DNA of 64,000 bases from positions 24,598,402-24,662,401 of the forward strand of contig NC_088301.1 in the NCBI RefSeq assembly GCF_032854445.1. Direction: 5' to 3'. Shown piece after piece: positions 48,641 through 62,900 of this stretch (position 1 is the stretch's first letter; every line of letters starts with the position of its first letter). The notes beneath the pieces were generated by a model. It made no database searches. It had not been told where the DNA came from and saw only the letters and a program-made list of their open reading frames with translations. This DNA is from Liolophura sinensis. Its lineage: Eukaryota > Mollusca > Polyplacophora > Chitonida > Chitonidae. A program made the translations under genes and the position numbers.

Positions 48641-49972
48641 CCAAGTATGACATACATGTATGCACATCACATCCGTGAGGGATATGTGGACAATGAATGT
48701 TTGACTGCTCAAATGACGAATGAAGGCAAGTTAATCCACAACTGCCGGAACTAAACTTGCACCTACTGGCAAGCATCTTTATTTCAGTTACAAGGCAGCT
48801 GTCTGGTGTAGGGGTCAAGAAAAACGTGCAGAAACTAGAGACAAAAACACTGCCTTCCCTGCACGGTGTGTCAAACAAACTTTCTGACCCAGCCACAGTT
48901 GAGCCAGCAAAAGTTAGATTTGAACATGCTACCTCATTAGCTAGGTACCTGTCGGTCGTGGCCAAACCAACTGGTTCAATTCAATGAACCAGGGTGGGCC
49001 CGATGTAACACTGCCTGATCATTTCATAACGTTAAGTAAATCAAAACCTGAGGTGTTTTATTCTCATAACAGAGATTATAAAAGTGCAAAAAAAATACAA
49101 ATTTTGTTCTTCTTTGATTTTAAGGCAAGGATATATTTGTTCATATTTGAGAGAGATAGAGTGACAAAATTCATACAATGAAAAGATAATTTTGATCACA
49201 TTTGCTCCTCATTTATGTACCAATATGACATCAACATGTCTTGGAACAACGTACAGAAATATCACAGGAGACTGACAAACTGTCATCAGTGACAAAGCAA
49301 TAGCCCAGACACAACTTTTTTTCCCCCCACACCCGATACGTCACAAATGCATAGTTAAATACACATACTCACGCGAGGATGGTGTAATACCAGTAAATAG
49401 TATATTTCATTTTGACTCCGAACAAAGCAAATCTGTGGCCATTTCATGTACTGACTTGTCACCAACAAGAAAACACATACAGATACTCCAGCCTGTCTGC
49501 TATTGGTTCAATCAAATTCAAGGAAACAAGGATTCTGACCGGTACCCAGGTTTGACCCTCCAACCAAAGAGAGTTCATGCGACAGTTTGGTGTTATTTTA
49601 AATCTGGTTAGGGCCAAATCATTACAGGGAGTGGCTGCTAAATCAGATTTGTGCGAGACTGGTGCACAGTGATTGGAAATATTTTCACGATATTTCTTCA
49701 CATTTCCACGAACACAGTGACAATGACAGAAAACAATTCTGTTCATCTACATGTATTTTCTATGTGCATATATAAGTATACACATATTGGCAAAATTCTG
49801 AGTTAGACTTTCACAACAAGAATTGCATAAGAAACTTTTTTGTGGGACATGATTGAGAACACCGTGAATTATATATGTTATTTCATTACAAACATTTCCA
49901 CCGAGAAATCATAATAAAATCGAACCTCCAAAATTGAAATGGATCTACTATCTTGAAATAGCATAAGCATGA

Positions 49973-51480
49973 ACTGCAAGTGTATCTCCAACATAGGATC
50001 TACCGCAACAGTATCTCCAAAACTGGATCTACAGCAACAGTATCTTCAAAACTGGATCTACTGCAAATGTATCTCCAAAACTGGATCTACAGCAACATTA
50101 TCTCCAAAATTGGATCTACAGCAACAGTATCTCCAAAACTGGATCTACAGCAACAGTATCTTCAAACTGGATCTACAGCAACAGTATCTCCAAAACTGGA
50201 TCTACAGCAATGGTATCTTCAAAACTGGATCTACTGCAACAGTATCTCCAAAACTGGATCTACAGCAACAGTATCTCCAAAACTGGATCTACAGCAAAAG
50301 TATCTTCAAACTGGTCTACTGCAACATTATCTCCAAAACTGGATGTACAGCAACAGTATGTCCAAACTGATCTACAGCAACAGTATCTCCAAATCTGGAT
50401 GTACAGCAACAGTATCTTCAAACTGGATCTACTGCAAATGTATCTCCAAAACTGGATCTACAGCAACATTATCTCCAAAATTGGATCTACAGCAACAGTA
50501 TCTCCAAAACTGGATCTACAGCAACAGTATCTTCAAAACTGGATCTACAGCAACAGTATCTCCAAACTGGATCTACAGCAATGGTATCTTCAAAACTGGA
50601 TCTACTGCAACAGTATCTCCAAAACTGGATCTACAGCAACAGTATCTCCAAAACTGGATCTACAGCAAAAGTATCTTCAAAACTGGTCTACTGCAACATT
50701 ATCTCCAAAACTGGATGTACAGCAACAGTATGTCCAAACTGGATCTACAGCAACAGTATCTCCAAATCTGGATGTACAGCAACAGTATCTTCAAAACTGG
50801 ATCTACTGCAACATTATCTCCGAAATTGGATGTACAGCAACAGTATCTCCAAAACTGGATGTACTGCAACAGTATTCCCAGAACTGGATCTACAGCAAAA
50901 GTATCTTTCAAAACTGGATCTACAGCAACATTATCTCCAAAATTGGATGTATTGCAACAGTATCTCCAGAACTGGATCTACAGCAACAGTATCTTCAAAA
51001 CTGGATCTACTGCAACATTATCTCCAAAATTGGATGTATTGCAACAGTATCTCCAAAACTGGATCTACAGCAACAGTATCTTCAAAACTGGATCTATGGC
51101 AACAGTATCTCCAAAAATGGATCTACTAAAACTGTATCTCCAAATTTGGCTCCTGTATTTCAAAATGGATATACTGCAACAGTACCTCCAAAACTGGATC
51201 TACTGCTATTGCATCCCAAACACTGGACCTACTACAATTGTATCTCCAAACTGGAATTGGAGCAACTGTGTCTCCAAAACTGGAGCTACAGTAACAGTAT
51301 CTCCAAAACAGGGTCCACAGCAACAGTACTGGTACTTCCACAACCCGATCCTGTATCTCCAAAATTGGATCTACCACAACTGTATCTCTAAAACTGGATC
51401 CAGAGCAGCTATATCTGCAAAACCAACTCCACTAAAACTATATCTCCAAAACTGGATATATACATCATTTCTACAATATA
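49973..51480. repeat. 1.5-kb minisatellite, 29/30-bp monomer with ~371-bp higher-order repeat
   Basis: About 50 monomers related to CTGGATCTACAGCAACAGTA plus TCTCCAAAA fill this block. Length variants of 29 and 30 bp recur in order: blocks starting at 50058 and 50428, and marker monomers at 50207/50578 and 50316/50689, give a higher-order period near 371 bp. The unit has few stops in any forward frame, so long open frames here are artefacts. Confidence 0.95.
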
Positions 51481-52452
51481 GACCTATCCATGCTGTCTTA
51501 AAGTATTTCTGGTGAGAACCATTAACATTACAGAATATCCATTCTGATTCTCCACCTTAGTACATGAGCACTACTTCAATGTCTCAAGCCTTATTCATTA
51601 AACACTGCCACTAATAGGTGTGCTAAAAATCACAAACCTCTTGCCATCTATATCGCTACGCAGGCAATACTAACACTTCACACAAATGCACATGTAGAGA
51701 GAACTACATGTAGGTATATACAATTTGCATAAAAATATTTAAAAAAAAAAAACAAAAAAACATCACACAATACAAACTCTATGAAACAAATACATGTTTC
51801 AAATACTGATAGATGTATCAACAGAGGACACCATCAACATGGTGTTGAATGTTTTAAGGGCTTTACCTGTAACCATGACGGCAGTTTGCCCTAACTAATA
51901 AAACAATGGTTTTATTTCCACGTACATGTAGCTACAGGCAAAATATTAAATACACAGGGTCCTGTTTACACAGGCAGCGAAATTTGGCCTGCCGGCGAAA
52001 CCCAGAAATCGGTTACGTCTTTTCCGCCTCGCCTAACCGATCATTCGGTTACGCCACGTATGTTTATCAACCCGATCGGTTACGCTAATTGTTTACGTGG
52101 TTTATGTTTCAGGCATCATTCTGGATCATTAATAAAAGTATTCAGCTCAATGTTATGTTTGTTTTTCTTTTCTATATCTAGCAGCTCATACCGTAAGGTT
52201 GGTGAACAAAAGAAAGAGAAATTTTACACTCACACGGTGTTTCAGCGTTGTGTGTTGCCTGGTTGGTACTTGACTCCTGTGGCACATTTTTACGTGAAAT
52301 TCCGTTATACAGGCTTATATGTTTGCAATATGCCCAGTCCAACATTAAGTACTTCCAGTAAGTGTCATTACGGTATTGGGGAGCGAGTTTGGTATCCCTG
52401 ATTACTGATAATTAACGCAGTTTCCAACACACGTGGTGGGAGTCTTACCACA

Positions 52453-52565
<113 letters not shown>

Positions 52566-52706
52566 CTACATGTACATGAAAAGGTAACCTTGTTTTATTT
52601 ACTTGCATGATCGTGAAAAGATAAGTCAAAATAAATAATTTGAGTATTATCTCAAAGCCTGTAAGGCATATATGAATGATTACATTTCCATGTGACCAGC
52701 ACAGGC

Positions 52707-53170
52707 AGCTGGCTGTGGCTGAAGTCGATGTTTCTATTTTTAGACGCGTTGCCATACTAACCGCGTTGTGATTCTGAAAGCTGTTCAGTCCAGTTTATCT
52801 GTAGTTACCTAATGCACACTGACTCTAAGGACGTTCTCGTTGGACAGTTGGCCTAACCGATTTTCCGGTTAGCCAAATTGAACCGCACGTAACCGTTGCG
52901 CGACCGACGGTTTCGTTCGCGCCAAATTTCGCTGCCTGAGCTGGCTGTGGCTCAAGTCGATGTTTCTATTTTTAGACGCGTTGCCATACTAACCGCGTTG
53001 TGATTCTGAAAGCTGTTCAGTCCAGTTTATCTGTAGTTACCTAATGCACACTGACTCTAAGGACGTTCTCGTTGGACAGTTGGCCTAACCGATTTTCCGG
53101 TTAGCCAAATTGAACCGCACGTAACCGTTGCGCGACCGACGGTTTCGTTCGCGCCAAATTTCGCTGCCTG
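52707..53170. repeat. 232-bp tandem duplication of the transposon right end
   Basis: The two 232-bp copies at 52707-52938 and 52939-53170 appear to differ at one base (CTGAAG versus CTCAAG). Both end in the TIR CCAAATTTCGCTGCCTG. Confidence 0.95.
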
Positions 53171-53707
53171 TTTACATTAACATTTTCTTCGTGTATGCTA
53201 ATGATAAACATTACTGATGCAAAAGTATTATTGCAGTGTTGTTTTCTTTTCTTTCCATTTTTATCCCCTAGAGGCCAAATTTTTTCAGTCTGAAATGTCT
53301 GTTTTTTTTTAGTTTAAAATGACCCTCACTGTCATAGTATTACACTCTGCATACTCAAGAAAATGATAAACACAGAAATGAGTAAATGTTTTAAGTCACA
53401 CAACAAAATACATTAATAAAACCATAAACCCACTTGGACTCCATCATGCTAAAGCAATTCTTTAAAATCTTGACATGCCTTTACACAAAACTCCTACTAT
53501 GACATCATATCATTTTCACAACCACAAAAAGGTGATGACTCCCCCGCCACAGTCAAGATTCAAGGGTGATATGATAGGTCACTTAATTTAACCACAACAC
53601 ACTTGTGTTCCATAATTCTTTCCAAACTGGCACGTCCCAGTTTCACCTATATGTATGAACACCTAGGCAATACAGCTAGGAAAAAAAGGTTTTACTTGGA
53701 AATCTGT

Positions 53708-53930
53708 TTAACTTTTGACTGCAGAATATGCAATTCCTCCTAGGATTGCACCAACTCCAATTTTCCAATAGAGTGACCTCCCTTGCTTCAATGAAATAGC
53801 ACCTATAAACAAACTACTCCAGAACAAGGCTGATGGGAAAGTTTGCAGCAAACCAAGCCTTGACAACTTTGATCTCCCAGGGAATTTGTCCCTCCGACCT
53901 GGGTCCTCAGAGTAAAAGTCCAGTAGCATT
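53708..53930 (-). CDS. AGPAT5: AGPAT5 exon 8, C-terminus
   Basis: This exon encodes RMLLDFYSEDPGRRDKFPGR, then two hydrophobic segments, and ends AYSAVKS TAA. The acceptor is TATTTCAG. Confidence 0.95.
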
Positions 53931-56900
53931 CTGAAATACATAAATAATGACTTGGTAATTAAACATAGAAACCTGCTGATTCTAGGTGGATCGCCCTACA
54001 AAGATTCCAAAAATCATTTGGTATGTAAATTCAGCCAAAACTGACCAATGAAATCATCTAAAGAATAGGTCAGTTCTAAAAACTGCACAATAGTATCAAA
54101 CAAAAATATTTCTCAGAATTCCCTGATCTCAGTATCATGAAATTCAAAGTATTTTTTCCAATGAAATTGGGGTTTTCATGTAACTGTCCAAAAACTTTTT
54201 AGAAATCATTCAATTTTTCTTCAAAATTCAACGTTCATACAAGACACTTCTCACTGCAACAATGTATTCTTCCTGTCTTTTGTTCTCGGGCACCAAATTT
54301 GCAGCAATATATTGTTTCCGTCTTTTGTTCTCAGCTACCAGCACAAGCTCAAAGCCGCCTAATCTATATGTTAATTTTCAGTACTAGGCCCATTGTAAAT
54401 GATGCCTAGCAGTGTAGGGTTCACATTCAGTACATTTCTTTCCATCTCCTTCACTTTTTTTTTCTTCTTTTTCTTGTTCTTATCTTTACTATTCAACATA
54501 TAATTTATGCATAGAGTACAGAGTTGATCCCCAAAACTGATGTCTACGAGAGGTATATTTCTCGCTCAGCACTTATCAGAGAGCAGTGTTTACTATCTTT
54601 TCCCTGGTCTTCACACAAGCCCCAATGGACATTGTATCCAGCTGTCTGCGGTTTAAACCCAGATAGTTCCTGTCAATCATTTTTCACTTTTTTCGTCGTT
54701 ATTGTGAGTTTTATAGACTATTATCAGGCTACAATAAGTGGTAAAGGTAGCACAGACCCTGATAATGCTGTTGGATACTTATCTTTAAATTATCTTGGTA
54801 TTTCTCTACCATATGACAAGTACATAAATGGTTATGATTTCAGTTTTTCTGCCTGTCAGCCAAATTTTTGACATTCTCTTTACCAAGTGCATAACATCAA
54901 ATTTATTTATTTGATTTATGTTTTATGCTGTACTCAAGAATATTGTCAGCATTATGGTGGGAGGAAACCAGGCCAACACTCAACCATCCAGAGGTTCATG
55001 ACATCTAATGTTTTGCAAAAATCAGCCCTATTCTCCAGCTTACCTCTCCTTGTCCTGGAATAGTTTATGAAGCCAGTGTTTTAACGCTGCCTCCTGTGTG
55101 GGTACGTCCCTGATATCAATCCGGTTCACATGGATGTGGATTTCACTAGAATGGCCGGCAAGGATTTCTGACCAAAGAAAAATGTCACTAGTAACAGGGT
55201 GGAAAAAAGCTAATACAATGTATATATATTTTTTGTGCTTCCTTTAATAGTGAGACCACACTTCCATTGTGACCCCCTTGTCAAAATTAAATGGTAGTAA
55301 ATGGTCAGCTCCACAGCGGCTTTTCACACAGAAAGCTAATTCCAAATTCCAAACAGTCACAATAAACACATGATAGAATGCAAGAATGACAGGAAACTGC
55401 TGGATCGCAGTATAATTCGCCTACATATAGTACATATAGTGATGCCATTCTTACACCTGTCTCTGTGGTTCATGTATCATAGTCGGACTCACCTGCTACA
55501 CATGGTCATGTCATTCTTACACCTGTCTCTGTGATCACAATCTGACTCACCTGCTACACATGGTCATGTCATTCCTACAACTGTCTCTGTGATCACAATC
55601 TGACTCACCTGCTACACATGGTCATGTCATTCTTACACCTGTCTCTGTGATCACAATCTGACTCACCTGCTACACATGGTCATGTCATTTTTACAACTGT
55701 CTGTGGTTTATGTATCACCATCTGACTCACCTGCTACACATGGTCATGTCATTCTTACACCTGTCTCTGTGGTTCATGTACCATAGTCTGACTCACCTGG
55801 TACACCTAAGTGATGCCATTCTTACACCTGTCTCTGTGGTTCATCTATTATCGTCTGACTCACCTGGTACACCTAGTGATGTCATTCTTACACCTGTCTC
55901 TGTGGTTCATGCATCATAGTCTGACTCAACTGGTACACCTCGTGATGTCATTCTTACACCTTTCTCTGTAGTTCATGTATCATAGTCGGACTCACCTGGT
56001 AACACCTAGTGATGTCATTCTTACACCTTTCCCTGTGGTTCATGCATCATAGTCTGACTCACCTGGTACACCTAGTGATGTCATTCTTACACCTTTCCCC
56101 TGTGTTCATGCATCATAGTCTGACTCACCTGGTACACCTAGTGATGTCATTCTTACACCTTTCCCTGTGGTTCATGCATCATAGTCTGACTCACCTGGTA
56201 CACCTAGTGAGGTCATTCTTACACCTTTCTCTGTGATTCATGTATCATAGTCGGACTCACTTGGTACACCTAGTGAGGTCATTCTTACACCTGTCCCTGT
56301 GGTTCATCTATCATAGTCGGACTCACCTGGTACACCTAGTGATGTCATTCTTACACCTTTCCCTGTGGTTCATGCATCATAGTCTGACTCACCTGGTACA
56401 CCTAGTGATGTCATTCTTACACTTGTCTCTGTGGTTCATGTATCCCCTCTGGTACATCTAGTGAGGTCATTCTTACACCTTTCTCTGTGGTTCATGTATC
56501 ATAGTACTCACTTGGTACACCTAGTGAGGTCATTCTTACACCTGTCCCTGTGGTTTCATCTATCATAGTCGGACTCACCTGGTACACCTAGTGATGTCAT
56601 TCTTACACCTTTCCCTGTCGCTCATGTATCACAGTCTGACTCACCTGGTACACCTAGTGAGGTCATTCTTACACCTTTCTCTGTGGTTCATGTATCACAG
56701 TCTGACTCACCTGGTACACCTAGTGATGTCATTCTTACACCTTTCTCTGGTGATGCAATTCTCACATCTGTCCCTGTGGTTTCTGTATCATTGTTTGGAC
56801 CTCACCTGGTACACCTAGTGATGTCATTCTTACACCTTTCTCTGGTGATGCAATTCTCACACCTGTCCCTGTGGTTTCTGTATCATAGTTTGACTCACCT

Positions 56901-59900
56901 GGTACACCTAGTGAGGTCATTCTTACACCTGTCCTCTGTGGTTCATGTATCACAGTCTGACCCACCTGGTGATGTCATTTTTAGATATGTCTGTGGTTCA
57001 TGTATCACAATCTGACTCACCTGGTACACATGGTCATGCCATTCTTACACCTGTCTCTGTGGTTCATGTATCACAGTCTAACTCACCTGGTACACCTGGT
57101 GAGGTCATCTTAGATATGTCTGTGGTTCATGTATCACAATCTGACTCACCTGGTACACATGGTCATGCCATTCTTACACCCGTCTCTGTGGTTCATGTAT
57201 TACAGTCTGACTCACCTGGTACACCTGGTGAGGTCATTCTTAGATATGTCTGTGGTTCATGTATCACAATCTGACTCACCTGGTACCATGGTCATGCCAT
57301 TCTTACACCCGTCTCTGTGGTTCATGTATCACAGTCTGACTCACCTGGTACACTTGGTGATGTCATTCTTAGATATGTTCTGTGGTTCATGTATCACAAT
57401 CTGATTCACCTGGTACACATGGTCATGCCATTCTTACACCTGTCTCTGTGGTTCATGTATCACAGTCTGACTCACCTGGTACACCTGGTCATGTCATTCT
57501 TAGATATGTCTGTGGTTCATGTATCACAATCTGACTCACCAGGTACACATGGTCATGCCATTCTTACACCTGTCTCTGTGGTTCATGTATCACAGTCTAA
57601 CTCACCTGGTACACCTGGTGATGTCATTCTTAGATATGTCTGTGGTTCATGTATCACAATCTGACTACACCTGGTACACATGGCATGCCATTCTTACACC
57701 TGTCTCTGTGGTTCATGTATCACAGTCTAACTCACCTGGTACACCTGGTGATGTCATCCTTAGATATGTCTGTGGTTCATGTATCACAGTCTGACTATAC
57801 TATGACTCTCACACCTGTCTCTCTGGTTTATGTATCACAGTTTGACTCACCTGGTGATGCAATTCTCACATCTGTTCCTGTGATTTTCTGTATCACTGAC
57901 TCACCTGGTATACCTGGTGATGCGATTCTTTCACCTGTCCGTGAGTCCTTCGTATCACTGTAGCCCACAGTCACATCATATATAGCATCTACATAGTCGT
58001 GGAGTTCCTCCACAGCTAACTGCAAGGCTTTAACTCGAGGTGTCAACAGCTGCGTGAATGGTGTCAACCCTGTAAGACAACAAACAAAAAAAAACATTCA
58101 GGAATGAGGATACATGCAGAATTTTTGTCTTGCAAAGGGCAAAACAAAACTTTGGGGACACTGCATGATTTCCTCAATAGGAAATTTGCCACATTGTATT
58201 AATTCTCTTTCACGAAACAAGTTATTCAGAGACCAGCAAAAACAATGGATGAGGTTTAGACTCAGACCTGTGAATGATTGATTTTCCAATATTATTCCAC
58301 AATGCTAAAGTAAAGTAACCAATTAAAAATGCTGCAATCAGCTATCAGTGTGAGCTCAATTATCAGACATTTTCAAGACTTGAAATGTGTTATCGTTGTT
58401 TAAATTCAGTTTGTAAGCAGTAATAATGAAATTGTGCTTAAAACATGCAGCTACCATTTAAATAGATGTTACCCTGCCCCGCCCCCCACCATGATAAAGT
58501 TGGAAACTGACACAATCGATTATTATTTTCATGTTGACTTCATTTGTCCGACGTCTATATGTTGCCAGCTTGTCTCCACCAAGTGTGTGCGAGGCTTTTG
58601 TCGTGAAAATGGATTGGTGTAACTGTATTGATATGTAGCTATCTTAAAACTCAATGGAGATATGCCTCACCTTGATACTTTGGCAAAGCTCTGGCTCTTT
58701 TCAATGATGGCTGAGAGTTCAGGGTTAAACCTGGTACCTTCAGGGAACACTACCAGCCAGACCTGAGGAGGGCATGAACGAAAACAGTAAAACAATTCGC
58801 TTTCACCAAGTAAATACACTATAGACTGTGACTTCCCTTCCCATGTTATAATTTAGGTAAGGGACATAACTCTTAACAAGCCAATGTTTTTTTTTTCATT
58901 TTTCTTACATAGACATACCACAGGTTTACATATACAACTAAAACATCATATATGTATATGTATACCTAATGATGAGAAGTTTACAGGTACATCACGAAGT
59001 TTATGAGTTTTAAAGAAATGCTACAAAACTCTGATCCTTAGTATACTTACAGGAATATTGTTTTTTGATAAATACTTGAGCTGGTGCGCTGGCTTTCTGT
59101 CTGTTGAACTTCCCGCTCCTCTTCACATAAATACTGCCGTGCTACGAACAGAAAATAATGCTGTGAAACAGGAAGCAAATACTTTCCTCTGGGTATTTCA
59201 CACAATGTGAATTACACATTTTATGCACTGCAAAAATATAATAAAGACCAAATTTGGAACCAACACAAAAACTGGTACTTTTAGATGATGCTGGCTTTAT
59301 TTCAAGGTGGCCTGTTCTTTTAAACGGATTTAAGTACACAAAAGAGTGAGTTATGAATTTTGTTGTATTCCCTGATGATAGCAGTTGCTTTTGAAAACAA
59401 AAATTGAGCTAAAAAATTAAGAATCTTGTTAAGTACCGTAATTAACACACATGCAGTGCTTCAACAATAGAATATCCCATAATATTGCTTTATGTGTAGG
59501 AGAAACTTAAGCTCAATGCATGCTGGATTTTTCATATACCATACACAACATTTACCTTAACACTGCTTTATCAAACGGTTACTGGACACTGATGCTTGGT
59601 GTACGACATACGCACTGCTGCACTTAGTACAGGAGAGTTTAAGATGAGAAATTCGATGAACAATGATTAAGGGCTAAAATAGGGACTAAAATGCCAAATT
59701 TACCTGTCCAAAATAAAAAGCCATACATGGGCAGATACTTGAGACCATCCTTCAGTATGTAGCGGATATGACCCATGCTTCCCTGGCGGACAGCCAACAT
59801 ATCTGTCACCACCCAATCAACTACAAGTAAGCAAGCAGAGGTAAAAAAAACAAAGGAAACAAAAAAAGCTCTGACTTTATCATACATTCACAGAGAATTG

Positions 59901-62900
59901 CTTTCATTTATGTAGATTTCACATGACTGGTGTTTCAAGGTAAATTTGCTGAAATTCTGACCAAAGACTGATGCTTAATGAAAACAAAGAATACATAATT
60001 GCTAAAATACTTTAAACTCTTATTAATGACAACAGTAATGTTTGATCAGTTAAAGCTATGTCCAGTACTAGTACTCTATACGGCATACATGTAGATGATA
60101 AAGGCTGCCACTTGTAGATGATAATGGCTGCCACATGTACATGTAGATGATAATGGCTGCTACTTGTAGATGATAAAGGCTGCCACTTGTAGATGATAAT
60201 GGCTGCCACTTGTAGATGATAAAGGCTGCCACTTGTAGATGATAATGGCTGCCACTTGTAGATGATAATGGCTACCACTTGTACATGGTAATGGCCTCCT
60301 TCTTTGTTAAGCTTCCTTGTTAAGTTTTTAAATGAATAATTATGGTTTAACACCACTAGGACATACCTGTACATGTATTTAACATATACAAAACATGTAT
60401 ACTGGTAAGCCAAACATTATTAATGCATAAAATATGCCGTATTACAATTCATTCATTTAGGTATTCAATTGTTGTTCAAAAAGTTACTCTCAAGAATTTA
60501 AAACTTTATACAAGATTGTAAAGAAAAACCGAAGAAAACCACTGACCTCCGGCAAGTTATTGACAGACTTTCCTACATGTGATGTAGAGCAATGCACACC
60601 ATATTATACAGCCTTTATCACGTACTGTCACCAAGGTTCCACCCACAATGTGAACCATATTCAACATTTTTCCTGTCAAAGGCTGGTATTAAGCCCACAC
60701 CTTGTGTGTCCTAGCACTTAAAAGATAAGCATCTTTGCCAATCAGCAATGCACCATTCCCCCCCTCCCCCCACCCCCCACCCAACCCACTCAATTTTTTG
60801 GAGGAAGAAACAAACTCACCTGTCGACTGATGATTTGACAGATAGATGACATTCTCTTGGTCTTTTATCACCTGTTCAGCATCTCCATACAGGTACACCT
60901 GAAACGCCACACAAAAAAAAATATGCAAAAAATTAAAAAATGTAAAAATATTTCATTTGTAATGCGGGACACCAGGATAACAAAATGCATTCACTGAAAT
61001 TTGGGCTCCTTCATTTGTATGCTTAGCACTTGTATGCTATGGCCTTGAATATTACATGAGACATGTTCCAAGTGCTGCCTCACTGTGATGCCATGCATGT
61101 TTTATCATTATTAAACAGGAAGTGTACACCAACATGGGGAGGCAAGGTTTTAGATTACCCCTGGGATTAAAGGAGATTTGGCCCCAGGATCACAGATCCA
61201 TCTTGGACTTAGGTGAAAAATTTTAATCATTAAATTTGATGTTTCTTTCCGTCATTTTCTCTGATATTTGTTGTACAAAAACTTACCCAGAACACTGTCA
61301 AGCAATATTTTCATTGTTACATTAGAAATAATAATTCTGAAGTGATTTGAAATTCTGACTTAAGAATAAGATCACTTCATGATCCTACTCTAGATTATTC
61401 TGGTTGGGGTATACTCCCATGTTGCACTTTTTCCACTGATAATTTGGGAACTGTCAGTATTCTATACATAATGAACTGCAGCATGTGTATAAATCAGTAA
61501 CCTAAAGGCCATAAAATACACTTTTGATGCCAATACTGGTGTTTTTCTAATAGAATATAACACTTGCCCACTCCCAAGCCAAACTTCCCCACCCCTGCCC
61601 TTCCCCCAAAAATTACTTCAAATCACCTTTTTGGAGATGAACATGATACACTCTCAGACTCAAACAAAATGAATAACTTTCATGAAAAAATTAGGTCCAA
61701 AACAGTACAATGTATTTGCTATTTTATAAAGTGTAAGCATGTCAGCATTTTGTGTCATTACATCATCAAACTAATTTTGTAGTAACTATCTTTTTAAAAA
61801 TATCAGGGTAAGTTTCCCAATCTAAAGGGATTGCCTTTGTTGCTGTATATGCACTTGGTAAACATTTGCAGTACACATACCATACATACAGACAATATGT
61901 AATTTGTTATTTGATCAGGTACACTCTGATTATCACTCCCTTTGCGCAACACCAGGATTCTCTGAGTGTGATTTGCATGCCTAGATTCCTACTTTCTAGA
62001 CTCTTGATTATGGATGAAGTGTGTTATCAGCACACCTAGATTTTGCCTCAGGAGTGCAAAGGTGTAGTAGTGTGATAGGACGCCTCAAACGTGAAGGCCT
62101 GCTCTATTAACATGGCCCAAGTTTATCATAATTAAACATGACCATCTTCTAGTCACTGCTGTAAACTATACTCAACATAGTGTGTCCGGAGTAAACTGCT
62201 CTACTAAAATCTTGTCTTACTTCTGAAGTACCTTTTACAACAAAAATGAGATCAAACTTGCACTCTGAACCTCCAGCTAAAATATGACATACCTCTACAG
62301 TTGGTAATTATGGATTACAAGCAAAAAAAATTCTTTCTGAACACATATTTATGCAGTGTGCATACGTACCCGTACATATCTATACAAATATTTACAAAAA
62401 AATGATACCGTATAATACTATATATACTACTAAGACACTAAGCAATTTAGATACCCCGGTATGCGTGTTCCCAAGTGCTCTTTGACAAGTTAACTATAAA
62501 GCCCTTTTAGTAACCAAAAAAGTGATACAAAATATGAAAAATATAAGTAATTGAATGTGGTATTTTAGTACCGTAATTTAAATGGATGATCAAACGTGTG
62601 TACACGTTGCAATAAATGAAAGTAAGTGTTATGCATATATTTAATTTCGTGTAGTAAATTGTACTGATTTTTTTATTAATAATTTTTTTTTTCACATCAT
62701 ACCACAAGTTTTTATCACCTACATGTATACATATAAAAGCTTGATTATTTACTTCACATATCAATAAACTTAGATCGCAAGCATACATCAAAATCATCGC
62801 ATGTAACACCTGGGGTTAGTATTACTGTTAGTCCCAGTTTAATGTGCAGCAGGCCTATGTATTTTGACAGCAAATTTGAAGGTAAATTTATAAACACACA

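Larger units (their letters stand above)
45491..49972. other. RNF146 3' flank and intergenic
   Basis: The region holds SINE fragments and a poly-C tract. GTAAATAAAGTGCTTGAAAT followed by AAAACTG (about 47941-47967) offers two AATAAA signals that could end a long RNF146 3' UTR; which polyadenylation site is used is unknown. Confidence 0.4.

Noticed and set aside
49980-51515. 511-codon open frame (and overlapping 393- and 182-codon frames)
   Set aside because: The frames lie wholly inside the 29/30-bp satellite and all three forward frames are open with the same low-complexity peptides; this is a consequence of the repeat unit, not a gene.
57935-57940. AGPAT5 exon 6 donor at ACAG|GTGAAA
   Set aside because: The downstream CCAG|GTGAGT in the same phase is the stronger site and gives a gap-free match in length to vertebrate AGPAT5.
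55710-57963. Many 70-115-codon open frames on the plus strand
   Set aside because: They are translations of the 66-bp array in AGPAT5 intron 6, antisense to the gene.
60012-60413. 133-codon minus-strand open frame
   Set aside because: Most of it is the 23-bp repeat in AGPAT5 intron 2 (IIIYKWQPLSST repeats); there is no gene evidence.
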